This document shows positions 11,297 to 22,054 of a stretch of DNA of 64,000 nt, piece by piece. Position 1 is the stretch's first letter. Each line of letters opens with the position of its first letter. The notes below the pieces were generated by a model. The model saw only the letters and a program-made list of their open reading frames with translations. It made no database searches and was not told the DNA's origin. This stretch comes from Chloranthus sessilifolius. Lineage: Eukaryota; Streptophyta; Magnoliopsida; Chloranthales; Chloranthaceae. The translations under genes were made by a program, and so were the position numbers. The stretch covers positions 86,187,184 through 86,251,183 of the forward strand of contig CM037596.1 in NCBI GenBank assembly GCA_021018995.1, in the 5' to 3' direction.

Positions 11297-11627
11297 TCCT
11301 CCCCACCTTGGGAATTTTAGTCCTCAAAAATCACCCAAAGGTGTGGTGGTCTTCATTCCCCCCTCCCCTTTTTCGGAGGTGAGGTGGTCTACCACGTAAC
11401 GCACAAGTACACACAAATCATAAAATCAATGAACCATATATAAGATAACAAGGTTTTATATATAAAACATCAAAAGTTACAATAATGATTGAATTAGGGA
11501 CCTAGCAAGAAAAACAAAATGGTTCACCCTATCGAGAAGATGTACAATGGACAAAAAGAAACAACACTCTGGCGGTCGGGCCGGCCCAGCATTGGTGGAT
11601 CTAAAAAGGCTGGGCGGTGATCAGGAG
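11297..11627 (-). other. Element A 3' untranslated region with polypurine tract
   Basis: Minus-strand purine tract CAAGGTGGGGAGGA at 11297-11310 abuts the 3' LTR. It is followed by a C-rich stretch (11360-11372) that corresponds to the G-run of element D. The end of the proline/histidine-rich reading frame overlaps its right edge. No further gene is supported. Confidence 0.7.
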
Positions 11628-13181
11628 TTAGGTGATCTGCCACGGGTGGTGGATGGCTGATGGCGGTAGCGGATGAGAAGTCCACAATAAAGGCGGCGGT
11701 GGAATCTCGATCGGCTGAGAGGTGGAATAGTAGTGGAAGTAGATGGTGGGCTGCGCGTCGTCGTCGGCGTCGTCGGTGGTGATGCGGTGGAGGTAGAAGC
11801 ACCGGCATGATGTAATTAAGCGCCCTAAAGGCGGGACCACGATGGAATCTTTGTGGTGCAGTCCATTCCTCTTCGGGCCAAGATGTCCAGATAGGTGTGG
11901 GGTAGATAAACTTGAGGTGTGAAACATGAGGAAATCAATCCTCCTGTTCATCCTCTCGTTATTCGCTTCATTCGGCCTCAAAGCGGGCGAGAGTCTCCTC
12001 AATGGGGTGGTGGTGGTGGGTGGTCGGCGTGAAGTAGAGAGGGGTCGCCGCAGTAGGTCGAGGTGGTGGTGGTGTAGCCACCGTGGTGGTGGTGGAATGA
12101 CCTGCTGATGCACCGGTAGAACGACTGGGGTGATCTGCGCCATCTACATGTGCATGGTGTGGGCTGTGGTGGAGGGGGTGGTGGTGGGATTGTAGCTGTG
12201 TCCTCGGCTGCGCCAGCTGGTGGTGGTAGAGTCTTCTTCAGGAGATTGTAACTCCTGTTCCATTCGGTGTGGGAGAATGGTTTCACCGGTGGCCTCGTGG
12301 GGTGAAGGGTCGGATGAATATGCCTCTAGAATGCTAGAGATGATGCGCGCGTAGGGCATCCCATCCCTAGCTCGAAGGTTGCCCTTCATGAGCTTTCCCT
12401 TGATGTACCGCATCCCTTCAAGGATGACCATGGTAACATCAAACCATCGGCCCCTATAGGCCGCATAGAGGGCCTGTTGCACCAACTCCACACGCCGGTC
12501 TTTGTGGCGCATGGGGTAAAGGTTGGCGTGAAAAACAGAATCGAGCATCCACATATAATGTGGAAGGTCAACCCTCTTAGACGAGGTGCCCGATCCCTTT
12601 TTCCCCTTGGTCATGTCGGCAAGGATATCCTCGACATTGACCGGCTCTGGAAAGGGTGGTAGTAGTGTGGTATCGGGTATATAGTCCAAGTAGCACTCGA
12701 CTGCTTCTTGGACATGACGACGTGTGATGAGATATTCACGCCCCTCAATCGTGGTCTTCACCACGTCGTCAGTAGGGCCATCCTTGAGGCCCTGGTAAAA
12801 TAACCTAACCAATCGCGGATAGTAGAACTTCCGGATTGGTTTGAGGAGGAAGGTGAGACCGGCGTTGTTGAGGTAGTTTAGGGCCCAAATGGTCTCACCT
12901 TGGACCACATCTTTGTCAAAAAGAGTTTTGTCGAAATTGTGTTCGACCTCAAAGATCTTGGCCGCCCACCACTCAGTGGGTTGCTCAAGGTTGAGGGGTG
13001 GTGGTGGAATAGGGCTTGCGTCACTTGAAGACGCGCTCGTCGACCCGGACGTAGTATCCGATGTCGATTGTGAGGGTGTACTCACAGGCGAAGGGGTTGG
13101 TGGTGGCGGTGCGACATTTTTCTGCAGTCTTGCAGCGTTTGAAGTTGCCTTCTTCGTGGATAGTCGAGTTTTAGGCGGCAT
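11628..13181 (-). pseudogene. Extra ORF of element A (conserved plant retroelement domain), one in-frame stop
   Basis: Begins MPPKTRLSTKKATSNAARLQ, a basic start, followed by a Pro/Ser/Thr-rich stretch. The core domain has WWAAKIFEVEHNF, FYYPRLVRLFYQGLKDG, LPHYMWMLDSVFHANLYP, KDRRVELVQQALYAAYRGRW, VTMVILEGM and GMPYARIIS, in the same order as the element B ORF. After 345 codons an in-frame TAG (12144-12146) lies between ATG and ATG codons. The frame then stays open for 171 more codons, rich in Pro, His and Thr, to 11628. The domain is intact here. Position after pol and sense orientation recall env-like or accessory ORFs of other plant gypsy elements, but no membrane segment is visible. Confidence 0.65.
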
Positions 13182-13428
13182 TTTTGCTAAAATGCAAGGA
13201 ATTAGGGTTTCCTATATGCAAAAGATAATGAATAAGAAACAAGGGTTAGGGTTTACCAAATCTTGAGAAGGTGTGTGAAGAAAATCCGGTGGAAAATGGC
13301 CGGAAATGGAGCAAACCCTAGGTAGTTGAATCGCCGGAGAAGAAGAGGAAACGGATGCCCAAAACTCAAAAGTCGAATGGTTTGAAAAACCCCCTCACAT
13401 ACTTATATAATGTTTGGCTCGACTAGTC
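13182..13428. other. Short leader upstream of the extra ORF
   Basis: No coding signal on the minus strand. Simple A/G-rich sequence between the palindrome cluster and the ATG of the extra ORF. It could hold an internal promoter or splice acceptor for that ORF, but nothing decisive is visible. Confidence 0.4.
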
Positions 13429-13968
13429 GAACTTCTCAGTTCGACTAGTCGAACTTTAAACTTAAAGGAACCCCCCGAATTCGATTAGTCAATTTTCCTA
13501 ATTCGACTAGTCGGCTTCGATTTCGACTAGTCGGAATCCCATTTCGATCAGTCGAAATGCTTAGGGTTCAAATTTCTGACTTGGAGCCCACTGGAAGGAC
13601 TCAGTCGACTAGTCGAAATCCGTTTCGATTAGTCGAAATTTTAACTTCGACTAGTCGAAATCTAATTCGACTAGTCGAAATCGTGTGCCCTTTTTAAATT
13701 TCTATATCTCCCTCCATCACTCGATTAGTCGAAATTTAGTTTCGACTAATCGACTTTCCCTTTATGTCTAATTCGATTAGTCGATTTCACATTTCGACTA
13801 ATCGAAATTCCAAATTCGATTAATCGAACCCTAGTTCGATTAGTCGAAATTTTCTAGCTTATTCTTTTTGAACTCTTGCTCACTGGCATAGTCAGTCGAT
13901 TAATCGATTTTGACTTTCGATTAGTCGAGTTGTCAATTCGACTAGTCGAAATGTCTTAATTAATCGAA
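13429..13968. repeat. TCGACTAGTCGA / TCGATTAGTCGA palindrome cluster after pol (element A)
   Basis: A second cluster inside the same element, between integrase and the extra ORF. Most copies here carry the core CTAG or TTAG rather than the ATTAAT that dominates the LTR cluster. Element C has the equivalent region at 63729-64000, mostly with the ATTAAT core. Confidence 0.88.
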
Positions 13969-14079
13969 ATTTCAAAAATCTCCATTGAACAGTTGAATTA
14001 CAATTTGGATCAAAATTTTCCATTACATTACAAGTATCGTGGAGATTTCACAACCACGTTTGCGGTTTACATTGACTTC

Positions 14080-15620
14080 TCACGTCGTTGGAAACAAGGC
14101 TGGATATTGTTCCTTCACATCGGCCTCTCGTTCCCAAGTAGCCTCTTCTTTTGGATGATTGTTCCACCGAACAAGCACTAAGGGAATCACTTTAGTGCGC
14201 AGTACTTGTTCTTTTCGATCCAAAATCTCCACTGGTTCCTCTATCATGCTCATGTCCTCACACATCTCTATAGGTTGCTTCCCTAAAACATGAGACGGAT
14301 CGTTCACGTACTTCCTGAGCATCGATATGTGGAAAACGTTATGCACTCGATCAAATAGCGGTGGTAATCCAATGCGATATGCAACTTCACCTACTCGTCC
14401 CAAAATTTCGAATGGTCCAACATAACGTGGACTTAACTTCCCTCTCTTTCCAAATCTCATTACACCTTTCATAGGTGACACCTTCACAAACACATGCTCG
14501 CCCACCTTGTAGTCAACACTAGTCCGCTTCACGTCGGCGTAACTTTTCTCACTGCGGCCGTCTTCAACCTTTCTCTGATAATCCGGACAACGGTGGCGTT
14601 GTCTTCAAGCAGTTTCGGTCCTAATACAAATTTCTCACCTGTTTCTTCCCAATTCAGGGGTGACTTGCATCGTCGTCCATACAGAGCTTCATACGGTGCC
14701 ATGCCAATGCTCGTTTGAAAAGCTTGTTATATACTCGAGCATCGGTAGATACTCATCCCAAAGATCCTTGCATATCAAGCATGCACGCCTGAGCATGTCT
14801 TCTACTACTTGGTTCACTCGCTCTGTCTGTCCATCAGTTTGAGGATGGAAAGCTGAACTAAAGTCTAGTCGTGTTCCCATTCCTTCTTGAAATTTCTTCC
14901 AAAACTTGGACGTATATAGTGGGTCACGATCTGAAACGATCTTTGCTGGAATCCGTGTAATCTTACAATCTCCTTCATGTATAAACCGCCTTCTGCTGTA
15001 TATGTGGTATTGTACGGCAAAAAGTGCGCTGATTTGGTCAATCGATCTACGACGACCCAAATGGCATTGTGTCTCTTGGCAGTACGGGGTAATCCAACAA
15101 TGAAATCCATTGAGATCGATTCCCACTTCCATTCTGGTATTGGTAAAGGTTGCAATAGTCCCAGATGTCTATGATCAACCTTCACTTGCTGACAAGTCAA
15201 ACATCGTGACACATACTCGGCCACGTCTTGTTTCAGTCCTCTCCACCAGTAATTCTTTTTCAAATCTTGGTACATTTTGGTGCTACCAGGGTGGATAGCA
15301 TAATTTGACTTATGAGCTTCATCAAGAATTGTTCGTCTTAGATCGGCATTGTCCGGGATGCATAGACGGCCCTTAAACAACAAGGAACCATCTTCTTTTT
15401 CTGAGAAGTCCGACCTGATGCCTTCATTCACGTCTTGATAAATCTTCGTTAATGTCGGATCCTTCATCTGTAGATCGTGGATATGCTCAAATATCACTGG
15501 CTTTACTGATATGTTAGCCAAAAAGGATCCAGTGTCCTTTGACTTAATGTTCGCATCATAGAATGCCAGGTCTTCCAATAATTTCCATCGGTGCATACCC
15601 AAAATCAAGGAAGCTAACTG
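14080..15620 (-). pseudogene. Element A integrase with chromodomain-like tail, frameshifted
   Basis: The zinc-binding N-terminus ([11 protein letters not shown]...[12 protein letters not shown] type) and the start of the catalytic core ([11 protein letters not shown], first Asp) are in the long frame ending at 14865. [14 protein letters not shown] (second Asp) and TDGQTERVNQ (near the Glu) are in a shifted frame (14689-15132). The C-terminal part (14080-14532) has the GKLSPRYVGPFEIL motif and then a tail (EEPVEILDRKEQVLR ... EATWERE) like the chromodomain of Tekay/Del elements. At least two frameshifts, near 15000 and 14690, prevent one product. Its role in an intact element is insertion of cDNA into the genome. 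Confidence 0.8.
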
Positions 15621-16870
15621 AGCTGAACCTTTTCGACTCAATGCATCGGCCACTACATTCGCCTTGCCAGGATGGTATTGTATGGAGCAATCATAATCCT
15701 TGAGGAATTCCATCCATCTGCGCTGTCTCATATTGAGCTCTTTCTGTGTAAACAGATATCGGAGGCTCTTATGATCGGTGAAAATTTCAAAAGTCTCACC
15801 ATACAAGTAATGTCTCCAAATCTTTAGCGCAAAAATGACTGCTGCCAGTTCTAAGTCATGAGTCGGGTAATTCTTCTCGTGTTCTTTCAGCTGTCTTGAT
15901 CCGTAAGCTATCACCTTCTTGTGTTGGTTGAGCACACAACCAAGGCCATTGTATGACGCGTCGCTGTACACAGCGTATCCTCCACTGCCTGAAGGAATCG
16001 CTAATACTGGAGCCGAAGTGAGTCTCGTTTTGAGTTCTTGAAAACTCTTCTCGCATGCCTCACTCCACTCAAACCTTGAATCTTTTCGTGTCAGCCTTGT
16101 GAGAGGTCCCGATATCTTTGAAAACCCCTCAACAAAACGTCGATAATAGCCCGCTAAGCCCAGAAAACTACGGACATCGGTCACTGTCCTTGGTTGCTCC
16201 CATTTAACTACTGCTTCTATCTTTGTTGGATCCACCGTGACACCGTGCTTTGAGACGACATGTCCCAAAAAGCTAACTTCTTCCAACCAAAACTCACACT
16301 TACTGAGTTTGGCGTACAATTGGTGTTCACGTAGCGTTTGTAGAGCAATCCTCAAATGTTCTTCGTGTTTCGTCTTGGATTTGGAGTATATCAGTATATC
16401 ATCAACAAATACTACAACGCAGGAGTCCAAGTGTGGTTTAAACACTCGGTTCATCAGATCCATAAATGACGCTGGAGCATTCGTTAATCCAAACGGCATT
16501 ACAAGGAATTCATAGTGTCCATACCGTGTCCGGAAAGCTGTCTTCTGAATGTCCTCTGCCTTGACTCGCAACTGATGATACCCAGATCTTAGGTCGATCT
16601 TGGAAAAATACCTTGCTCCTTGCGGCTTGGTAATAGATCGTCAATTCTAGGCAAAGGGTAGCGGTTCTTCACAGTAAGTTTGTTCAATTGTCGATAGTCA
16701 ATGCATAGTCGCATTGACCCATCTTTCTTCTTGACAAATAAGACCGGTGCTCCCCATGGAGATACACTTGGTCTAACAAACCCCTTGTCCATCAGCTCTT
16801 GTAGTTGTTCCTTCAACTCCTTTAACTCAGCGGGAGCCATTCTATAAGGTGCTTTCGAATAGGCTCCGCT
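15621..16870 (-). pseudogene. Element A reverse transcriptase and RNase H
   Basis: RT blocks in order are [20 protein letters not shown] (16589-16840), then, after a frameshift near 16600, [19 protein letters not shown] and [11 protein letters not shown] (catalytic Asp pair at about 16396-16410). RNase H follows with [44 protein letters not shown] and ADALSRK near 15630. Apart from the frame break between RT blocks this part reads through. Ty3/gypsy order RT-RH-INT is maintained. Confidence 0.85.
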
Positions 16871-16871
16871 C

Positions 16872-17469
16872 TCACGGTGTTAAGTCAATGGCGAATTCTA
16901 CCTCTCTTTCTGGAGGTAATCCAGGCAATTCTTCTGGAAACACGTCAGCGAAGTCTCGCACAACTGCTATCTCAAAAATGACGTTCTTTTCTTCCTTGTC
17001 CTCCTTTAAGAACGCTAAGTATCCACTGCAACCCTTTCTGATCATCTTTTCGCTCATCACGAGATCAAGAACGTATGACGACCTCACTCCTTGAAACCGA
17101 AATGATCTTCTTGTGTTGGGTCCGAAATGACTACCTTGTTCTTGCAATCAATGGTCGCACAATGTCAAGGCCAACCACCATGCCAAGGATCACATCAAAC
17201 CCTTGCATGTCTAATTATTCAACTTTGCTTCCAATTCATGCACTTCTAAGTCTTGAAACTGCCTTTCTGACGATGGATTTGCAAGCTAACTCCGTGTCTA
17301 CTAACTCTCCAAATGGAATAGACACGGATAGGACGAAATCCAACGTCTGAACGATCTTCATCTTCTCTTAACAAACGTGGAGTGGCGAATGAGTGGGTAG
17401 ACCCGGGTCTATCAACACTCGAAAGCGTCATGTCTAAATACACTTCCTTTTCATACATAGTTAAAGTAC
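16872..17469 (-). pseudogene. Element A protease region, degraded
   Basis: Begins with GTLTMYEKEVYLDMTL just after the putative splice acceptor. The aspartic protease motif seen as DPGSTHSF in elements B and C is here broken over frames (17246-17488 and 16872-17147). The downstream linker ([28 protein letters not shown]) that precedes RT in gypsy elements is clear. Confidence 0.7.
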
Positions 17470-17623
17470 CTATAATATATATACACATACATACGAAATT
17501 TACACATCAAAATGCACTCTCGGTTTATATTAAAAGAATCTACACTATTCCTAATGCATGCAACCTTTTTCCATCTAAAATTCTTTATGAAACGGAATTT
17601 TCTTTAATAAAAAAAATTCTCAC
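17470..17623 (-). other. putative spliceosomal intron between gag and protease (element A)
   Basis: Minus-strand donor CCAAG|GTGAGAA at 17624/17623 and acceptor TTATAG|GTACTT at 17470/17469, length 154 bp. Both exon ends match elements B and C base for base. The interval is AT-rich and contains stops in the gag frame. Assigned by eye; no transcript data. Confidence 0.6.
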
Positions 17624-19001
17624 CTTGGATGACGCCGTGCACATTCCACGCTTCTGGCGGATCGCATAGGCTCTCCCCCTAACAATCGGCTTCCTTGCTT
17701 GAATGGGTCGTGGTGCTGTAACTGAAGCCGTCTTGCCCTTGTCTGTCTCGGGGCAATCCTTGATCATGTGGCCCACCTTGCCACATCGGAAACAACCTCT
17801 AGTTCCATTCTGCGCTATAGTCCCATGCGGCTTGCCACATCCGCACACGCTCTCGAGGTGCGGAAGATACGGTACGTGAACCCTGTGTGACAGTAGCGCC
17901 AGTAGACATGGCAGGGTTCTCATATCGAATAGGTCTTCCCGACGCCAGTAATGGAAACCTCTGTTGGTGTTGTTGTTGTTGCTGTTGCGCCGGTCTTCCG
18001 AAACCCCCTTGGAACTGTGGTCTCTGATTTTGGCCCATGAACCTCGGCTTTTTGTTCACCGGTTCATAGTGCGCCGTTCTTCCTTGTTCATTTCCTCCTC
18101 TCTGTTCCTCCGTCATATCTATTATTGTTCTCCTCTTCTCGACCAACGCCTTGCTCATGACCTCTTCATAGGTCCTTAGCTGAAATGAGCTACGCCTCCC
18201 TAACCTCGTGCTTCAAACCTTGTGAAACCTCTTGGACTTCATCACTTGAGCGACGTGTCCGAGCAAACGGGCAAGTCGTAGAAACTCTACCCGTGATTCT
18301 CTCACGGTCATTCACCCTTGAACTAACTGGAAAAATTGTATCTCTAATTGGTTCCTCACCACTTCCGGGAAATATTGTTTGTTGAACTCCTCAACAAATT
18401 CCTCCCAAGTCCAAGGCAACTCTGGGGTCTCCTGAGCCCGAGTCCTTATCACGGACTTCCACCAAGGCCCAGCCTCCCCATCTAACATGTAAGCTGCCCA
18501 TCTTACACTCTCGTCTTCCGTGCAAGTTAGCACGCTAAAGACTTTCTCCATTTCCATCAACCAATTCTCAGCGGCCATCGTGTCTGCCTGCCCAGAAAAT
18601 GAAGGAGGTCTCATCCTCCTAAACTCTGTAAATGATGAGGGTACAGGCAACGCAGGTCCTACAGGTGGTGTAGGTGGTTGCTGTTCTCTAGACGCGTGAG
18701 CTGCAAAGGATGCGGCTTGTTGTGCCATGGCAGCTGCCATAGTCTCCATAGTGTGCATCATCCTTTGTCGCTCCTCTCGGTCTTCTTGTCTTTCTCTCAA
18801 CCTCTCTTGTTCTCTTAGATCTTGGTTCTGATGATCTCGATCCTCTTCCTCATGATGTCTGCTACTACTGCCCCCTGGGGCCTCGTTACCTCCTAAAGGC
18901 ACTCTGTTGGTAGGAGAGATGAAATCATCTCCACTACGCAAACTCCTTTGATGGCCTCCTCTTGGTCGGCCTCTCCCTCTAGCTGACATTTGCGGCTGCA
19001 T
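17624..19001 (-). pseudogene. Element A gag, frameshifted
   Basis: Starts MQPQMSARGRGRPRGGHQRS with a basic Arg/Gly-rich N-terminus, then a Glu/Arg/Gln-rich coiled-coil-like stretch (REQERLRERQEDREERQ). The retrotransposon gag core is marked by VRWAAYMLDGEAGPWWKS and WEEFVEEFNKQYFPEVVRNQ. The frame breaks near 18312-18160 and again near 17900, and ends with the zinc knuckle CFRCGKVGHMIKDC (CX2CX4HX4C). It would form the nucleocapsid of virus-like particles. Confidence 0.82.
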
Positions 19002-19078
19002 TTGAAACTAAGGTTTCGTTAGCAGAAGCCCCTATGATCTGACGAAAGAATCCTTGTCAGAATTGCTAAAAGAAAATA

Positions 19079-19090
19079 GCTTTGATACCA
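19079..19090 (-). promoter_or_regulatory. primer binding site of element A
   Basis: Minus-strand TGGTATCAAAGC, complementary to the 3' end of a Met-type tRNA with one likely mismatch. It sits 3-4 bases from the edge of the 5' LTR. Confidence 0.75.
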
Positions 19091-19093
19091 AGC

Positions 19094-21769
19094 TGATGTA
19101 CGGATTTCAAACCCGTACATCAAGACGATCATCTTGACCGCGTGCCCTTAACTATGCACTAACACGGTATATCAAGTATAAAAGAAATAAGAACAACAAC
19201 TTGAATTTAAATCTAATTAGAAATACTTTTCAAAGATCTACCTCATGCCTCTACATGAAGGGAGAACCGATCCGAACCATCGATGATATAAATCATCACA
19301 GATGGTTCGCCCCAAAAGAATAATCCAATTCTATACATACACATGTTTTCACAAAAATAAAGGCTTGACATACCAAGCCGTACAATCTCTACTCAAAACT
19401 CCTCAAAGTAGCACAACGGAGTCCTCTAGAAGAAGTCCTCTGGAGGTGGCTCCAACTCCTCGCCGGCGAAAGTCCCACTCATGGGATCGGCGTCCCAACC
19501 CCGACGCTAATGGACTCGACGATAGTCTATAGGGTGAGCTACATCCTAGCCCAATAGGGAACAAACATCTGAACATATAAGTTATAACTCACATATATTC
19601 TATGATATGCCATGCATGATGTAACTATGCACGATTGTTGATAAAATGATTAAAAGCATTCGTTTTCTTTGATTTCTTATGTTTTCATTTACTCATGAAA
19701 ATGCTTTGAAAAGGCCTAAAGCAAAACTTAAACTTTCAACTTAAGTAATCCCCGAGCAATATAGCATCGAGCCCCGATGAGCTACCCTTCATCGTCATCT
19801 ATATAGACAGTTTTAATGTATTCCCTGGGAATAACATATATTACCCAAGCCCCTTTCCCACGGGATTGGTGGCGAGTTTCACTTATCTCAATCAACACCC
19901 CGGGGTGTGCTTATGTACGGATAAGCCTCCGACTGGCCTCTACGGTTTCATTACCAGACGGTCACGGATATCCTGCCGTCATGTGGATATCCATATCCCG
20001 CCACGTCAAGGTAACCTAAGGAACCTCAAATAACAAAAATATTTGCCTTACATATAGTTATTCACCGTGTAAGTGTGCTATCTTATATCAGTTAGGCCCT
20101 ATCAAACATGATTCAATGTGGATACATCCTCGGATGTATCCATTAACTTGCATCACACGATGCTCTTATCTTTACTTCTTCATCCCACGGGATGGCTCAT
20201 TCGTTTACTCTTATGAATGTCACACACACACACTTTTCACAATTCTTTGAGCAGTAAAAATAATTGAATTGAAATTTATATCACTACATACATGCTCTTG
20301 TAAAATAAAGTACATGTTCAAGGTGTTCCCTACCTCAAGTCTTCACTTGTTCAATGCATCAAGGTCCCACGTGGCTCCTTGTGCACTAGCTTACACGTAC
20401 CACCTATGGTACCACATAACAGGTGAAACACATCACAAAGGATGCCATAAAGAAGGTATAAGATCCCCCAAGAATCTTAAAGTCAAACCTAAAAGTCAAC
20501 GAAATTTATCCCAGTCGATTAATCGAAATCCAAAATCGATTAATCGAACTTGGTTCGATTAATCGATTTCCAAAATCGATTAATCGAAGGTCAATATCGA
20601 TTAGTCGAATTAATTTCGATTAATCGAACTCTCCTTTTCGCAAAGTAAACTCACTGTTCGAATAGTCGAGTTTTCCATTCGATTAATCGAATCCAGTCTC
20701 GATTAGTCGAATTCTTCTTTTCGCAAAGAACACTTACTATTCGAACAATTTGGGTTTCCGTTCGATTAATCGAATTCAGTTTCGATTAATCGAATTCTCC
20801 TGTTCGCAAAGAACACCTACTATTCGAACAGTTCGAGTTTCCATTCGATTAATCGAATTGATTTAATCGAATCTCTTCTTTTCGCAGTACTTCTTATGAC
20901 TCGGTCTAACTTCACAAGCCGATTAATCGATCCCAAATCGATTAGTCGAAGACTAAAATCGATTAATCGAAATCCCATTTCGATTAGTCGATTTTCCTTA
21001 ATTCATTTCCTCCAACCCTTGGGGTCCACTGGAGGTTCCCAGTCGATCAGTCGATTCCCCAAATCGATTAATCGAAATCCAAATTCGATTAATCGAAATC
21101 CAATTCGATTAATCGAATTCGTGGTCCTCTGACCTTTCAACTTCTTGGCGAATTTCGACTAGTCGAACCCCAATTTCGATTAGTCGAAATCCCCAGATTC
21201 AGTCTTCTTTGGCTGTTCTTCCCCAATCTTTTCTAGTTATTTTCTAAGCAATACTCCTACAATTTCCACCCATTTTACTACAATTTATTCTATAAATCTA
21301 CACCATTTGTTTACGAGAATCTCACCTTAAATAAATCTCAACTTGATTAAAATGAAGGGTTGGAAGGTTAGGGTTTCCAGCTTTTGTGTGAACAGATCCT
21401 CCGCGAATCCGCGCTTTGATTTCAAGAAATCCTTCCAACAACTTGCAATAACTTCTCACTAGCTCCTTTACTCCTCTCTTTCTCTCTCTCTCTCTTCTTT
21501 ACTCCTCTCAACCACCAAAATATGAATATTAGGGTTTTCAACCCTTTTTATCTTATCTCTCTTCTCGGTGTGGAGCACATACACACCCATCGGTGTATGT
21601 TACTCTACACGCTCCTCTATCTCTCCACTCTCCTACACTGGTATACACATCACATCCGCTCATCTCACCCTAAGTTCATCAATGAACTATCTCATGGTCA
21701 AACCTAAGACCAATCGGGCACGGATCCCGAGGTCATAGTTCAACGTGATTTTTTTTTCGGGTTATTACA
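19094..21769 (-). repeat. 5' LTR of element A
   Basis: Matches 8589-11296 over its full length and ends GTTATTACA before the TSD. The left border is altered (CTGATGTACGG where CTGTGACAGCCCGG is expected). Differences from the partner LTR are mostly short indels and scrambled short stretches, often at CG or CHG sites, rather than single substitutions. Confidence 0.85.
20515..21187. repeat. TCGATTAATCGA palindrome cluster in LTR A (5')
   Basis: Same cluster as 10050-10725 with the same order of cores and spacers. A local loss near 20860-20910 shortens two repeats. Confidence 0.88.
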
Positions 21770-21774
21770 GAATA
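21770..21774. repeat. target site duplication GAATA (right of element A)
   Basis: Partner of 8584-8588. Confidence 0.95.
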
Positions 21775-22054
21775 TGTCAGATTTGTTATTTTATGTAGCT
21801 CTCTCGCGAGCGAGTGTGAAGTCTCGCGCGAGCGATCCCATCAACATATTTCTGTCATTCATACGCTCGTATCATGCCTTCCTCCGTTCTTACGATCGGG
21901 AACATTGTGATCCAAATCACCCCCTAACATCTCTTACGGACACGGTGATCGAAAATGCATGAGGAGTCCGCCGTAACAAACTGTTTAAGCTAAAAAAATA
22001 GAAATTTATACTTGAAATCAAAGTGTTATGTGACGTCACTATTTACAAATATAG
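21775..22054. other. Element B spacer after integrase, right part
   Basis: Non-coding continuation of the palindrome cluster interrupted by element A, with further CTCGCGCGAGCG-type motifs at about 21801-21837. A then stretch of ordinary AT-rich sequence reaches the integrase stop at 22055. Confidence 0.75.

Larger units (their letters stand above)
8589..21769 (-). mobile_element. Element A: Tekay-like Ty3/gypsy retrotransposon nested in element B
   Basis: 13,181 bp with long LTRs at both ends, flanked by the 5-bp TSD GAATA. Minus-strand order is 5' LTR (19094-21769), primer site, gag, putative intron, protease, RT-RNase H, integrase with chromodomain-like tail, palindrome cluster, extra ORF, polypurine tract, 3' LTR (8589-11296). 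Same family as C, D and the solo LTR. Coding parts have several frameshifts, some of which may be consensus errors (see findings). Confidence 0.92.

Noticed and set aside
11926-12108. 60-aa plus-strand ORF starting with a signal-peptide-like stretch
   Set aside because: Complement of the Pro/His-rich tail of the element A extra ORF; a chance hydrophobic start.
20896-21132. ORF with repeated SINRNP-like peptides
   Set aside because: Pure translation of the palindrome cluster; equivalent stretches read in other frames and on the other strand. Not a protein.
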